A stretch of DNA of 64,000 bases from Cliona cf. orientalis (lineage: Eukaryota; Porifera; Demospongiae; Clionaida; Clionaidae), in contig OZ005697.1 of assembly GCA_963930775.1 (NCBI GenBank), forward strand, positions 868,001-932,000, given 5' to 3'. A program made the position numbers and the translations under genes. Shown piece by piece: positions 1 through 10,342 of this stretch. The notes under the pieces are model-generated. The model had not been told where the DNA came from, ran no database searches, and saw nothing but the letters and a program-made list of their open reading frames with translations. Every line of letters begins with the position of its first letter. Position 1 is the stretch's first letter.

Positions 1-320
1 AGGATTTTCTGAGGGGGTTTCCTAACAGTTGCGCGCGAAGCGCGCGCAAAAAATTTCACGACCACGCCCACTTTTCGGCCACGCCCTCTAGTTGACGATC
101 GCCATTTCAGCTAGGGTTTGCTCGCTTCTCGAGATTTTGGCAGAGAAAAGCACAAAAGGAGGAGATCTAGGCTAAGTTTTAGGAGACTTTAGTGCCTGCA
201 TATTGAATCTGGAAACCAAGGGGGTTTCCTGATAGCCAAATCATACTAAGATAATGCTGAATCTGACTGCCAGGGGGGGTTTCCGGGCAACAAGGAAACA
301 ACTAAGCTACGCCCCTGTAG
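1..320. other. PRDX6 intron sequence, no exon seen
   Basis: No peroxiredoxin exon is recognisable before the acceptor at 318-320, so the earlier PRDX6 exons lie left of the window. The stretch carries a perfect GC-rich palindrome at 31-47 (GCGCGCGAAGCGCGCGC) followed by CACGCCC-type motifs, a look common to mobile-element debris in this locus. Nothing else can be supported. Confidence 0.5.
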
Positions 321-442
321 GTGTTCATTGTTGGTCCGGACAAGAAGCTCAAGCTCTCCCTCCTCTATCCCGCAACCACTGGAAGGAACTTCGAGTAAGT
401 AGTGAAGTTATTCCCTGCTTGATGTTGCTATTGATCTCCCCC

Positions 443-474
<32 letters not shown>

Positions 475-1124
475 ACTCTCTCTTTCCCGATCCCTCCCTC
501 CCCCTCTCTCTCGTTTCAGTGAGATTCTTCGTGTCATAGACTCTCTTCAGTTGACAGCCTTCAAGAAAGTGGCCACTCCAGCTAACTGGACTGTGAGTTG
601 ATGCTTATCTTTGTGATATAAATATCCAAAATCTGTTTCCGACATTTGTTAGTGAAAGTGCTAGCAGCTGTTTTAGAATGTCTGGTTTGGCTCTTTGTGT
701 TAGTTATTACACTGGCTCGATTATATACCACATGGCAGGTAGTACTAGTGGTGACGTAAAGCAGGAGGGCCACACCCCCAAGCTTGAGGGCTCTACAGAG
801 CTACGTGCCAATATCTGCTGTGTGACACGTTTAATTAGAGAAAGGCCATTAATATTTATAATTTTGTTACTTGTCCTCATGATAGTCTTATAATATAGGT
901 AGCTACTGCCGTAATCTATGCTATAATTATTTTATGTTACCTGGATTTTTTTATACCCCGCTCTTGTCCTCTTTATTTCTCCATGCACCCTTCAGAGTGG
1001 TGGGGAGTGCATGATCCTTCCCTCCGTGTCGGCCGAGGATGCCCCCAAGCTGTTTCCAGAGTTCAAGGTGGTGGACGTGCCCTCGGGCAAGAAGTACATT
1101 CGAGTCACTCCTCAGCCCAACTAG
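321..1124 (+). CDS. PRDX6: Peroxiredoxin 6, C-terminal three exons (5' end outside window)
   Basis: Exons are 321-394, 520-592 and 996-1124 (TAG at 1122-1124), all with GT-AG borders and matching phases. They encode the last 91 residues. Recognisable PRDX6 landmarks are VFIVGPDKKLKLSLLYPATT, then FDEILRVIDSLQLTAFKKVA with TPANW, then ILPSVSAEDAPKLFP and PSGKKYIRVTPQP at the end. The family (1-Cys peroxiredoxin, cytosolic; reduces peroxides and in vertebrates also has phospholipase activity) is about 220 aa, so the catalytic N-terminal cysteine lies outside the window. The gene converges tail-to-tail on array gene A. Its last intron, last exon and 3' flank were carried into the tandem array (see 10343, 32546, 39893, 52522). 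Confidence 0.93.
431..518 (+). repeat. CT-rich polypyrimidine microsatellite in PRDX6 intron
   Basis: This is a long run of CT and CCCT units ending at the CAG acceptor of the exon at 520. It doubles as the polypyrimidine tract of that splice site and produces spurious Ser/Leu-rich and Arg/Glu-rich open frames. Confidence 0.85.
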
Positions 1125-1592
1125 ACAGAGAAGACTCAACAAGCTGTAGCTGCGTTATCACAAAATTTATACTTATTGTACAGACTCTAGGAATAAGTTG
1201 TGTTGATTTGCAATTTGCCTCCACACAAGAAGTTGAAATCCGATATTTTTTCTTGATCATCGTGATATCGATTTAATGTAGTCATGATCAGGGGAAACCT
1301 ACTTCCCAGTTCATCCCATATTTGCATGCAATGTTGAAGAATATATAATAATATGGAGTAAGGACTGGAAACAAGGCTAGGGCTATCCCCCCCCCCCCCC
1401 CCCCCCCCCCCCATTATAATGTGTGCTACCAATATTGATCGTGCCGTGTTCAACTTGAGTTTAATAAAATTAATTATAATGATCTGTCATCATTTTTTGA
1501 AAACAAAATAATACACACACTATATTATTATTGTGCATTGGAATGTTTCACAAAAACTCGTAATATGACATACAAAAGTTTAATGAAGAAAA
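1125..1592. other. PRDX6 3' UTR / convergent spacer to gene A
   Basis: The 468 bp between the PRDX6 stop and the gene A stop contain a run of 26 C at 1387-1412, AATAAA on + at 1463-1468 (candidate PRDX6 poly-A signal) and ATTAAA on - at 1579-1584 (candidate gene A signal, conserved just after the stop of the other copies as AATTAAATTT). Much of this spacer recurs at every intergenic position in the array, showing it is part of the duplicated unit. Confidence 0.6.
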
Positions 1593-4500
1593 TTATTTCT
1601 CTGGTGCAGGGGCTGTCCCTGTAATTTGTCCTGGTCTATCTCGACGTCCCCTGAGGCGATTCAAGAGTGATCTTTTTTCCCTCTCTCCCCCAACCCTCTC
1701 CTCTCTTGGACGATGGTGCTCCTTTTGATGCTCTTCTCTCTTCTTCACTTGCTCCTTCAGAAACGTTCTCTCCAACATTTTAAGGAGCCTCCGGTAAACT
1801 GACTCTCTTTGCTCCTGAAATTAGTATGTGTGCACAAGTGTATACAATTATGTGTGTGTGTGTGTATCTGTTGGGGGACCCCTCTCATTACTTGAGTATT
1901 ATGGCATAGTTGTGGCCACTAAACTGCCCACTCCAATGGCTGACAAACCACAGCTGCTGGCTCACCTCAGTGGGTTCACTCCTCTCTTGTTCAGTGGTGT
2001 GCTGCTCCAGCACTGCACATATAGCCTCTTCACCGCCACCCCTAGCCACCTCCAATGCTGTCAGTCCATTCTAGTGGTGGGAAAGGACATACAATAGCCA
2101 CATCAGGATATGCACATACATGTACACACTCTCTCTCTTGGTTAACTTCACAAGCTATAGAGGTCATCAAGATCACTAACAGAGCTATGCCATAGCACAG
2201 AGTGAATACACATTATTATGCTTACACATCTACAGGCTTCAATTCAATCACTATATAAATTGGCTATACCTCGTTTCTGATGTCCACTGCTGCTCCACAG
2301 TTGACCAATGCCTTCACTGCTTCTACTTTACCCCCCATGGCAGCCTCATGGAGAGCAGTGTCACCATCCTGTAGCATAAACATTTCACTTATTATCATTC
2401 TCTGTCTACACAATCAATACTCATTCTGGCCCACCTCTGATGTGCATGTGCTCTGTCTGTGCAATAAATTAATATTGCATGGCTCTACCTTGTTTCTGAT
2501 GTCCACTGCTGCTCCATGCTTCACTAACAGGTTGATTACTTCTACTCTACCCCAAAAGGCAGCCTGATGGAGGGCAGTGCGACCATACTGTAACATAATG
2601 CATCAAGTTACTATTGTACAAACAGTAGCTGTAGTGGAGTTTCACCTCGTCAGTGATGTTGGGATCAGCTTTAGCCGCTAGGAGAACACTCATAGTCTCA
2701 GTGAAGCCTTTCCGACTGGCCCATATTAGACCAGTCCAGCCACCCTAAAATTATGATATTACAATCAACATTAATTTTGTTATAAAAGACAGCTGACTGA
2801 CACAGTGACTAGTGACTAGTTAATTAGCTATAGTACAAGTGGAACAAAATAGCAATCAAATCACACTGCATTGTTACTCACCTACCGATGTACTAGTAGC
2901 ACAGCTACGTGTACATGTCAGTGCTGCTATGCTGAGCTAGCCTTAAGCCCCATTTACACGTAGGGCTTAACTCGGGTCAGGATCCGCGTTAAACTAACTC
3001 GCTTATGTGTAAACGCGCTAATCCACTTGTAAACCGAATTAAGCCCCATTTACACGTAGCGCTTAACTCGGGTCAGGATCCGCGTTAAACTAACTCGCTT
3101 ATGTGTAAACGCGCTAAACCGAATTAGTTGACCCGGGTTGTAACCCACATCCTGATGTGGGTTAGAAGTGGGTTACGTGCATAGTAGTGGGCTATGAATA
3201 TCTTAACTCGGGTCAAGCGCGTGCGTGTAAACGCGATTTAATCCGGTTCAGTTTAAACTGGTTTGGTACGTGTAAACGGGGCTTTAGTTGACCCGGGTTG
3301 TAACCCACATCCTGATGTGGGTTAGAAGTGGGTTACGTGCATAGTAGTGGGCTATGAATATCTTGACTCGGGTCAAGCGCGTGCGTGTAAACGCGATTTA
3401 ATCCGGTTCAGTTTAAACTGGTTTGGTACGTGTAAACGGGGCTTTAATTGTCCTTAGGTCCACCCAATCCTCTTACACTAATTTTATGTTTAGAGGAAGT
3501 CCGGGGATAAGCAGTTTAATTCCCACGGTTATAACATAATAACTATACTAATAAAAAGTTCAATATGTATAATTATGATCATACACTAAATTAATGAAAC
3601 CACACCCAAAACTCAACCCATAACTCAACAAATAATCATGATTACCGTACAGCTCAAAATTTTCGTGAAATCGCTGAAAATCCCATGATTGCAAAGTTTC
3701 GTGATAAACATTTCGTGATCGCCACATTTTTTCGTGATTACAATCGCGCTGCAGCACCCGTGCGGACAAATTCACGTTGTCACTCCACCCACAATTGCAT
3801 GTAGCTCGGCGTTGAGCTAGTTCAGTGTGAAGAAAAAGAAACTAGATAAGCTTATACGGGCCTGTCTTTCTGCCTTTAGCGCCTTCTGCTATCGTGTGTT
3901 TGGCCATCTTTTCAACGTGGTTGTTGGCAGATTCGATACAAGACGAAGGAAGTTGTTTGGACAAAGGTGCTTGCGGATTTGGTAGGCAACTTTTGCTCAT
4001 TTTCTGAAAGTAAGCGCACGGAGTCTGTACATTGTTAGCAGCGATTCAATACTTCGTTTCAGACAGTTCATACGTTCACTAGTATGTGTACAGTAACATG
4101 TATATGCACAATTGCACTTGTGATGCGCCTGTGCACACGGAACGTAGCCACACCCACAATAATACTAAATTTTCACGAGGAAAATTGTGATCAGAAGTCA
4201 AATCACGAAATTCATGAAAATATTGTACCACGAAAATTTGGAGCTATACGGTAGTTACCTGATCTCTGCTGAGCTGCACTGTGGTCAAGTAACATGTAAG
4301 AGATGTTACTTGACCACAGGGCAGCCCAGTAGAGAGCAGTCATGCCACTCTGTAGCCTCGTCCCTGATCTTTTTCAACGCAAAAGATCGGGGAGGCTGGG
4401 GACCAGGCTAGCCTCTCTGTACAATGTCATATAGGCTAGCCAATCAAAAAATGACTGTGCTATAGTTACCTCTTCTTGAATGTCTGTCCTGGCTCCAGCT

Positions 4501-7500
4501 TTTAATAACAAATTAACGATTTTTGAATATCCCTCGTAGCAAGCCCAAATCAAAGCTGTTTCCCCGATCTGGAGGATACAAAATCATTACTCCACATAAT
4601 CAGGGAAGATTAATAGTAGACATCACTATTAATTTTGTGTACCAGAATTATTTTGGTTGACCCAAATGTTCATAATTATTTTATTACGATGGAACCCCGC
4701 TTAATGAACACCCCTCAACGGTGGACACCTGTGATATAACAGACAATTCTGAATGTCTGGATTGTATTTGCATAGACTTCAATATATTCAATATATTCAA
4801 ACCCCCTCAACAGCGAATATCCCGCTATTCCGTATAATGGACACTTACTTTGGTCCCGTTTGAGCCTGCGCAATAGTGAACAACCTCACATATTGGCCAG
4901 TTACCCACACCCACCATTAAAATCAGTCAGTTTCAGCGACCAGTAGCTACAGTAAAGCCTAAATATGTCTCTAATTCTTGCCTAGGAGCTGTCAGTTGAC
5001 AGACCTCTCATCAGTACAGTCTTTGTTATCGTCCACAGTTGTGCTTTATCATAGCTGGCTGCGATTGAAGGAGGGGCGTGGTCAACCACTAATCCCTGAG
5101 CTAAGAACACCTCGCTACAGCGAACAAAATCTTTGGTCTCAATGGTGTCCGTTTTAGAGGGTTCCACTGTATTACACTACTCACATTATTCTGTTGGTCC
5201 ACATTAGCCCTGTGCTCTAGTAGTACCCTGGCTATTTCAACATGTCCACGTCGACATGCTGTGATCAGGGGAGTGTCACCGTCTTCATCCTGCATGAGTT
5301 TTGAGAACACACACTGAGTCACATGCACAAAATCTTCCAGGTCATAATGGACACACACATGTGATTGTAATACCAGGGACTATACATTATCTTTCAGATG
5401 GACTGGAAACGCGCGCGCCGCCCTATTACAAAGTACACATTTCCGTTTCTGCAATCATCGTTACAGGTAAAAAATATCGCAAGCGGTAAGAAGCTACAAA
5501 GGCTGCTTAGAAACACCAACGGTGGTCGACCTGACAAAGGAGTCAGCGTCTGTGAGGGCGTCTACAGTAGACCATAGTCGTAATACAATGTGCTGACAGC
5601 CATTTTGTGGTGAGTGTGCTTCTGAGTGCGCACTCTATGAGTGAAAAAGTTCAGTATGGCTACTTTTCATGTCCTGGCAATACTTTGTGCTGGATAAGTG
5701 AAGCTCTCATAGGATTCTACACAGCGCGAGTAGTAAACCCCAATCTTGCTTTACTGGGTGCACAGTGTTCTTTTGAGCTGGAAGGTACTCTAGGAGCACA
5801 AGACCCCCTAAGTTTAAAAAATTTACTTGACAAAGATGGACACCTTTTGTGCTGGATAATCTCACGAACTAAAACAGACATGAGCATTGTTCAAACGTAA
5901 AAAGTAAGTTTACCCGTTGCTTCACTGGGTAAACAACATTTGGTGTGCTAAACATTATCTAAGAGTTTCCTACAAGCCTTCATAGAAGTACTAGACGGCC
6001 ATATTGACTGTCTTGGCACCTAGTCCAGTATAGTAGCAATACTGTCAGACGTTCCGGGTACACTTCCGGGCGTAACGATAATTGTAGAATTTTCGCGAGT
6101 GTAATAATGTAGCGTTTCCAGTCCATCTGAAGGATAATGTATAGTCCCTGGTAATACCACACAAGGGGGTGGAGTGGAATAAATTAATTAAGAAAGAGCT
6201 GCACATGCAGGAAGAGGTGTGGCCTATACCAGTCCCTCCCACTCCGTATCAAACACTGCCTACCCCAACAATTGAACCAGTTGCCCAGTTTGCCTAAACA
6301 GAACGCCTCAACCCTGGATCCATTTCTCTACATCACATCACATCACATCACATCACATCACATCACATCACATCAGATCACATCACATCACATCACATCA
6401 CATCACATCACATCACATCACATCTTACTGGAAGGTCCACTTGAGCTCCATACTTCAATAGCACTTTCACACACTCTGTCTCACCAGCAGAGCTTGCACG
6501 GTGAAGAGCTGATTGGCCACCCTGTAGTGTAAGACCAGTCAGTATGAATAACATCTGCTGTCAATGCACATGTACTATTGAGATTCTTACTTCATCTTGG
6601 TAGTTCACATCCGCGCCAAGGTCAAGCAGTACTGTGACCTCTTCAATACATCCTTCCCTACTTGCTTTGATCAGGGTGTCGTTGATATCACCAGTCTGCA
6701 TGAGTACAGAGAATGCACAATAATAATTAATGTCCCATAATTATTATTAATTAATCATGATGTACACACCAAAATAATATTGTGATGGATATGGTACACA
6801 GTGGTGTCAGTAAGATATGTTGGCCCTGCAAGCCTCCTTAGTCTTGATGTGGGAATGGAAAGAGGCCAAAAGCTTTGAGGTGACCATAGGCCACGCCCCC
6901 AGTGCTGACAATAACCTCAATTATGTAGAGGTTGAAAAATTGCTTCATCAGCAAACAATAATATGCAGTACGGTATCGTACATATGCAAAACTAGAGCTC
7001 TATAGAGAACATACCCCGCGTGCGCTGCAGCGTCGATGTCAGATCATATCTATGATCAGAGAGCTTGATGATGCGAGCACCTGTTGACAACCTTTACCTA
7101 CATATTGTGCGCATGAGCAGAGAGCACTTAGTGGGTACGTAGTGTCCATAGGTGTGGCCAATAAATCGCAGTATTTGCAACGCTCGTGGGCCTTAGCAAA
7201 CGATTCGAAGCATACTGAAGCCAGTTTTTCGGCGATATTGACGGATATGCTGTATTTACGAGTCGCTCAGATGCCTAGATCTCCAGATCTGGTGATTTTT
7301 GTGCTAACGACAGACTACAGACGGCAGACAAAACCGATCACATTACCCCTTGCGCATGCGTGTGGGATAATTATCCAAAAAGCTCATCAAACTTTCTGCA
7401 CTATGAAGAATACGCTACACACCCTTAGCAGTGTACCATACATGCACAACTTACAATCCACTCCTCATCATAGAGAGTGCGGCCGTCCAGTTGGACTTGA

Positions 7501-9576
7501 ACTATGTTGTGCTGCTGGTAGAACCCAAGAACCTTGGAATAAGACACTGCAATCACAGATGAAACTTGCGGTGGGACTAGCCAGGTGATGATCAAACTCC
7601 CCCCGACAATCTTCTTGATGATAGCTGTCAGTGGAGGGAGGTTGAACTTCTTGATCAATACCTTCCAGAGTGTGTCAATGTAGCTCATAGTAATGCTTGA
7701 AAAGTTGATTGTTCTATCAAGTTTCAGTGTCACTTTGAGCTCACGATAAAGCTTCTTATATTCCTTCTTTGAGAGTGATTGCTGATTTTCATCATTAGAA
7801 TCGTCACTGGAATCGTCATCAGGATCATCCAGCTCAGAGAGATCAATGAAATCAACAATCTTAGTAGCTACAAAGAACCCAGAGAGCTGGTCCTTGTATT
7901 TACTCACGAGCTTTCTTGCTGGATCCTCATCATCAGGTAGGAATGTTTCAGCCAGCTCCTCCAGAGGACCATAGTGATCGTAGCGCCAGAGCCCAGACTC
8001 GGTTACGATGTTGAACAGCTTAGTGAGGTCAGGAGCTTCAGGGATGCAGCATTCACTCTGGAAGAAGGACACCAAGAACTGATGAACGTCTTTTAATTTC
8101 ACTTGGCGAGCTTCCATGGCCGATCGAACTTCGACCTGGAGCGATGAGAATTGACGTTTGATCTTGCGCATGACTGTCTCGGTCATTTCTAGGCCTGCAG
8201 TGATGAACATAAAGCACTCATCAATATTACCAGCAATGCCCTTTGAATTTTTGATTAGGTTCATGCACAAGCTGAAGCTGATAAGAAAGCATGATATTAT
8301 GCATTAAGGCCACTTCAACTTAATACTCTGTTCTCGGGCCCAACCAACCCTACTTTTGAAGAAAACTTTTGTTAGTTTTTAAGGTCAGAGGTTGGGTTTA
8401 ATTATGTTCTGAGCATGTGCAATAGATTTTTTGAGAAAAGACTCGATTACTGACTTAGGACATGCCCAACTAATAGAATTTACAAGCCAACCTACCAATC
8501 CTATCCTGAGGAAAGGCCAGCCCGAGACACAGAATATTAAAATTAATTGAAGTGGCCTTATATTATATTAGGCGGGGCAAACTGAATTCGCTGTTTATCG
8601 TCACCGCCCGCATGGATTTTCAGATTTTCTCAAAATTTTTCAGATTTCATATTCAATACAGTAAACATATGGCACTTTGAGCCCCACCCACCGATCGCGT
8701 TAATTAGAGGGCGGGGCGTCGGCGATTTCGAGGTTCGAGCATAGCTATCCAGCACTCTCTACTGGTTTGAAATATGAAAAATGACCGCCCGCCCGCATGC
8801 AAAATCGAAATCTTTGTGACGATAAACTGTGAATTTAGTTTGTCACGCCTTATGTAATTTTTTTTACGATCACAACTCAAAGTTGCAAAGGGGGGGGGGG
8901 GGGTCACTCCCATAGGCGCTGTGTCCAGCGCTGCAACAGGGGTCAAAATGCAGTCAAATGGTCAAGACACTTCTTGGGGATCGGTCAAACGGTCAAGCGG
9001 TGTTCTGGGCCCTATCTCCAGCATAGCTAGGCAGCCAAGAGGCGTGGCCGAGATTTTGTGCATGCGCAGTTAGTCGATGGTCAGCAGTCAAGGCCATTTT
9101 TAGACGGTCAAAGATCTTGATCCTGGTCGCAGCTCTGGATACAGTGCCTATGGGAGTGACCCCTCCCCCCCCCTCCTTGAGGTCTATCATAATTTCGAAC
9201 CATTCATCAGCAACACAGAGGTAGACTTACGTGCTTTGGTTTCGTCCTGGTCTGGAGCTGGAGAGTCTTCGGGGATCGTTTGGCTACCAACTGCTCCCAC
9301 ATATTTGCTTCTGATGTTTGCGGCGATCGTATTCTTCCCCATGGCGTTCAAGGCGTTTGCCAGCTTGTCCCAGCTGGCCTCGGGGTCATAGTCCAGCCAC
9401 TTGGACACCATCATTCCTAGGCGATCCTCGACTTCTTGACTGGAGCCCACTGGCTTCAGCATGTGCTCGGGCAGATCTAGCTGGGTGCCAAGTCCGCGCC
9501 ATTCGGTAATCACATCCCTCAAGGCAGTGACGATGTTCTTGAGCTTGAACTTGATATCCTCTGCACGGTCAGACAT
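1593..9576 (-). CDS. Array gene A: death domain / conserved region / ankyrin repeats / basic tail (R5 exon damaged)
   Basis: Exons 5' to 3': death domain 9576-9231; conserved region 8194-7455; ankyrin R1 6695-6591, R2 6521-6429, R3 5289-5185, R4 4568-4470, damaged R5 4349-4259, R6 2744-2646, R7 2587-2489, R8 2368-2270, R9 2070-1966; tail 1814-1593. The start ATG is followed by SDRAEDIKFKLKNIV, and the death-domain pattern includes WRGLGTQLDLPEHML and WDKLANALNAMG. R5 is 91 nt instead of 102 because its middle was replaced by a perfect hairpin; using it shifts the frame, skipping it leaves 703 aa in frame. Introns hold at least six inverted-repeat elements. The tail (73 aa) is rich in K, R and E. 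Death-domain and ankyrin identity are sure; a role in immune or death signalling is inference. Confidence 0.8.
2945..3446. mobile_element. Harbinger-like MITE with both ends tandemly duplicated (gene A, R5-R6 intron)
   Basis: The left end AGCCCCATTTACACGTA (complete twice, at 2946 and 3042, period 96) is the inverse of the right end TACGTGTAAACGGGGCT, and the right half is a 160-bp direct duplication (3127-3286, 3287-3446). A TTA lies on both sides, fitting the 3-bp TWA target duplication of PIF/Harbinger elements. The sister genes lack the insertion at this place. There is no coding capacity. Confidence 0.7.
3645..4251. mobile_element. TA-flanked MITE beside the damaged R5 exon (gene A)
   Basis: Terminal inverted repeats CCGTACAGCTCAAAATTTTC and the inverse of GAAAATTTGGAGCTATACGG, with TA on each side, split an intron motif that is continuous in other copies (AATCATGATTAGTTACC). 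The right end lies one base from the R5 donor GTAACT, so the element is inserted at the very start of the intron. Length 607 bp, non-coding. The TA target suggests a Tc1/mariner-type source. Confidence 0.75.
4279..4319. repeat. Perfect 17-bp hairpin replacing the core of ankyrin exon R5 (gene A)
   Basis: CTGTGGTCAAGTAACAT (4279-4295) and its exact reverse complement (4303-4319) flank a 7-nt loop. The outer parts of exon R5 on both sides are still recognisable, so the palindrome replaced the exon core. This looks like a template-switch event. Confidence 0.85.
4350..4422. repeat. Small fold-back insertion near R5 acceptor (gene A)
   Basis: GCCTCGTCCC ... GGGGACCAGGC with an inner stem around GATCTTTT/AAAAGATC sits between the R5 acceptor and intron sequence shared with the other genes. 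A related short palindrome (GCCTCGTCCCCAGG ... GGGGACGAGGC) occurs at 15324-15354. Confidence 0.5.
4687..5169. mobile_element. TA-flanked MITE shared by the R3-R4 intron of all genes (copy A)
   Basis: The ends are CAGTGGAACCCCGCTTAAT (first bases diverged here) and the inverse, ending GGGTTCCACTG, flanked by TA. The interior has GGACACCCCTCAACAGCGGA units. The same element sits in the same intron of the other genes, about B 14086-15723, C 21730-22498, D 29372-29813, E 35267-35650, F 43762-43892 (cut short), G 48319-48714, H 58209-58689. It therefore inserted before the gene family duplicated. Ends of this type are usual for Tc1/mariner or pogo-like MITEs. No transposase frame is seen. Confidence 0.75.
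5374..6150. mobile_element. 777-bp hAT/P-like non-autonomous element (gene A, R2-R3 intron)
   Basis: Near-perfect inverted repeats of about 39 bp start CAGGGACTATACATTATC on the left and end with the inverse, GATAATGTATAGTCCCTG. The target GTAATAC (5367-5373) is repeated at 6151-6157. Other genes have the single uninterrupted GTAATACCAC. Target length of 7-8 bp and CAGGG ends fit hAT or P superfamilies. Internal frames are short and unrecognised. It is unique to gene A, so it is recent. Confidence 0.8.
6331..6420. repeat. (CATCA)n tract at the R2 donor, gene A (about 18 units)
   Basis: Pentamer CATCA (TGATG on the transcribed strand) begins immediately inside the intron after the R2 5' splice site (GTAAGATGTGATG). 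The same tract follows R2 in the other genes with different lengths: B about 4 units (16091-16110), C 3 (22881-22895), D 3 (30135-30149), E 5 (36669-36693), G 11 (49102-49156), H 13 (59939-60003). F has lost R2 and the tract. Confidence 0.9.
6990..7369. mobile_element. Dispersed element with ACTAGAGCTCT and GCGCATGCG ends (gene A, exon 2-R1 intron)
   Basis: It begins ACTAGAGCTCTATAGAG with ATACCCCGCGTGCG inside and ends CCCCTTGCGCATGCGTGTGGG. The same termini in opposite orientation bound 42437-43080 in gene F, and a diverged relative bounds 58867-59745 in gene H. Intron sequence of other genes is continuous across the insertion. It contains an unrecognised + strand open frame (7142-7588 region) that I do not regard as a gene. 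Confidence 0.55.
8571..8849. mobile_element. Harbinger-like MITE (gene A, exon 1-exon 2 intron)
   Basis: Imperfect inverted repeats (left GGCGGGGCAAACTGAATTC with GTTTATCGTCAC, right the inverse with GTGACGATAAAC and GTCACGCC) are flanked by TTA at 8568-8570 and 8850-8852. Length 279 bp, non-coding. Confidence 0.65.
8889..9175. mobile_element. Fold-back element with poly-G end (gene A, exon 1-exon 2 intron)
   Basis: A run of G is followed by GTCACTCCCATAGGCGCTGT, and the inverse (ACAGTGCCTATGGGAGTGAC plus C-run) closes the element. The arms are about 40 bp with mismatches. Non-coding. Confidence 0.6.
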
Positions 9577-9703
9577 GGCTAGCTAGTTCCTTGTTTATCC
9601 GCTTTTATGGGGGACGCACCCACAGCCAAATATGGCGATATTGAGGCATCTTGCGCATGCTCGGTAAGGTAACGGATAACGCCCACGTTTGTAGGCGGGG
9701 CTC
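9577..9703 (-). promoter_or_regulatory. Proximal promoter of gene A (reference for the array)
   Basis: Reading upstream from the ATG: a TATA-like CATAAAAG (9603-9610), a perfect CArG box CCATATTTGG (9626-9635; SRF-type site, overlapping a YY1-like CCATATT), an NRF1-like TGCGCATGC core around 9652-9660, and a GC/CACCC segment GCCCACGTTTGTAGGCGGGG (9681-9700). The block is nearly identical before seven of the eight genes although the sequence beyond it diverges, which supports a regulatory role. Factor names are inferred from motifs only. Confidence 0.55.
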
Positions 9704-9891
9704 GTTGAAAATAGCACAATCTCTTTGTGTTGGAGTGACACTGTGCATCCAAATTAATTAATTAAATGTCTGATCAATACGTAGCACACTCGATACATAT
9801 CCAGACAAAATCTCTCCATATCAACAAATTAAACTGCTTGTCAGTAGCAAGGACGCACATTGGCCTAACTTTGTTGCCTGTCCCCAGACTT

Positions 9892-10239
9892 GTGACCTGC
9901 TATGAGAAAAGGGACCACTTGGGATATTTCATAAGAATTGAGTTTTGGGTATAGATTGATAGCTCTATGTCTGCTGAATCCAATGGTGCAAGTTTCATGA
10001 AAAAATATTGATTACAAATGGAGTTATGACCATTTTTATGCACTCGGGTAGGTACATTAGTTTTTCGGAAAATACGCATTTTTTTTAAAATTGTATATAT
10101 GCGTCCACCCATAACTATAGTTTTTGCATGCTGCAACTCTATGAATATAGCATATCAATAATTATGAGATTAAAAATTTAATTTTCTAATAGACTAAAAA
10201 TCCATCTCAAGTGGTCCCTTTTCTCATATCGGATCACCT
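9892..10239. mobile_element. Inverted-repeat element between A and B
   Basis: GTGACCTGCTATGAGAAAAG at the left and CTTTTCTCATATCGGATCAC at the right form about 28-bp inverted repeats. The same element lies at 32074-32430 (D/E) and 51655-51995 (G/H), each time just before a truncated PRDX6 exon, so the three spacers descend from one duplication. Confidence 0.7.
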
Positions 10240-10342
10240 ATAATATTTTATAATTTTTATAATGTAATACTGGATTTTTTTACTTTTTTTTTTATTTTCC
10301 CCCTCCATTCCTGTCCTCACGATTTCTACATGCACCCTTCAG

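Noticed and set aside
349-601. Leu/Ser-rich and Arg/Glu-rich frames in the PRDX6 region
   Set aside because: They arise from the CT-rich intron tract; real coding is the spliced PRDX6 exons in another frame.
4982-5167. 61-codon - strand frame in the R3-R4 MITE
   Set aside because: The frame is broken in the other seven copies of the element and resembles no transposase.
6331-6420. CRISPR-like array
   Set aside because: The repeat unit is only 5 bp with no spacers and the DNA is eukaryotic; a simple microsatellite.
6272-6532. Ser/His-rich + strand frame over the CATCA repeat
   Set aside because: It is a translation of the pentamer tract and the antisense of ankyrin exon R2.
7142-7588. 148-codon + strand open frame over gene A exon 2
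   Set aside because: It runs from a mobile element into the antisense of exon 2, has no splice logic and no recognisable domain; a shadow frame.
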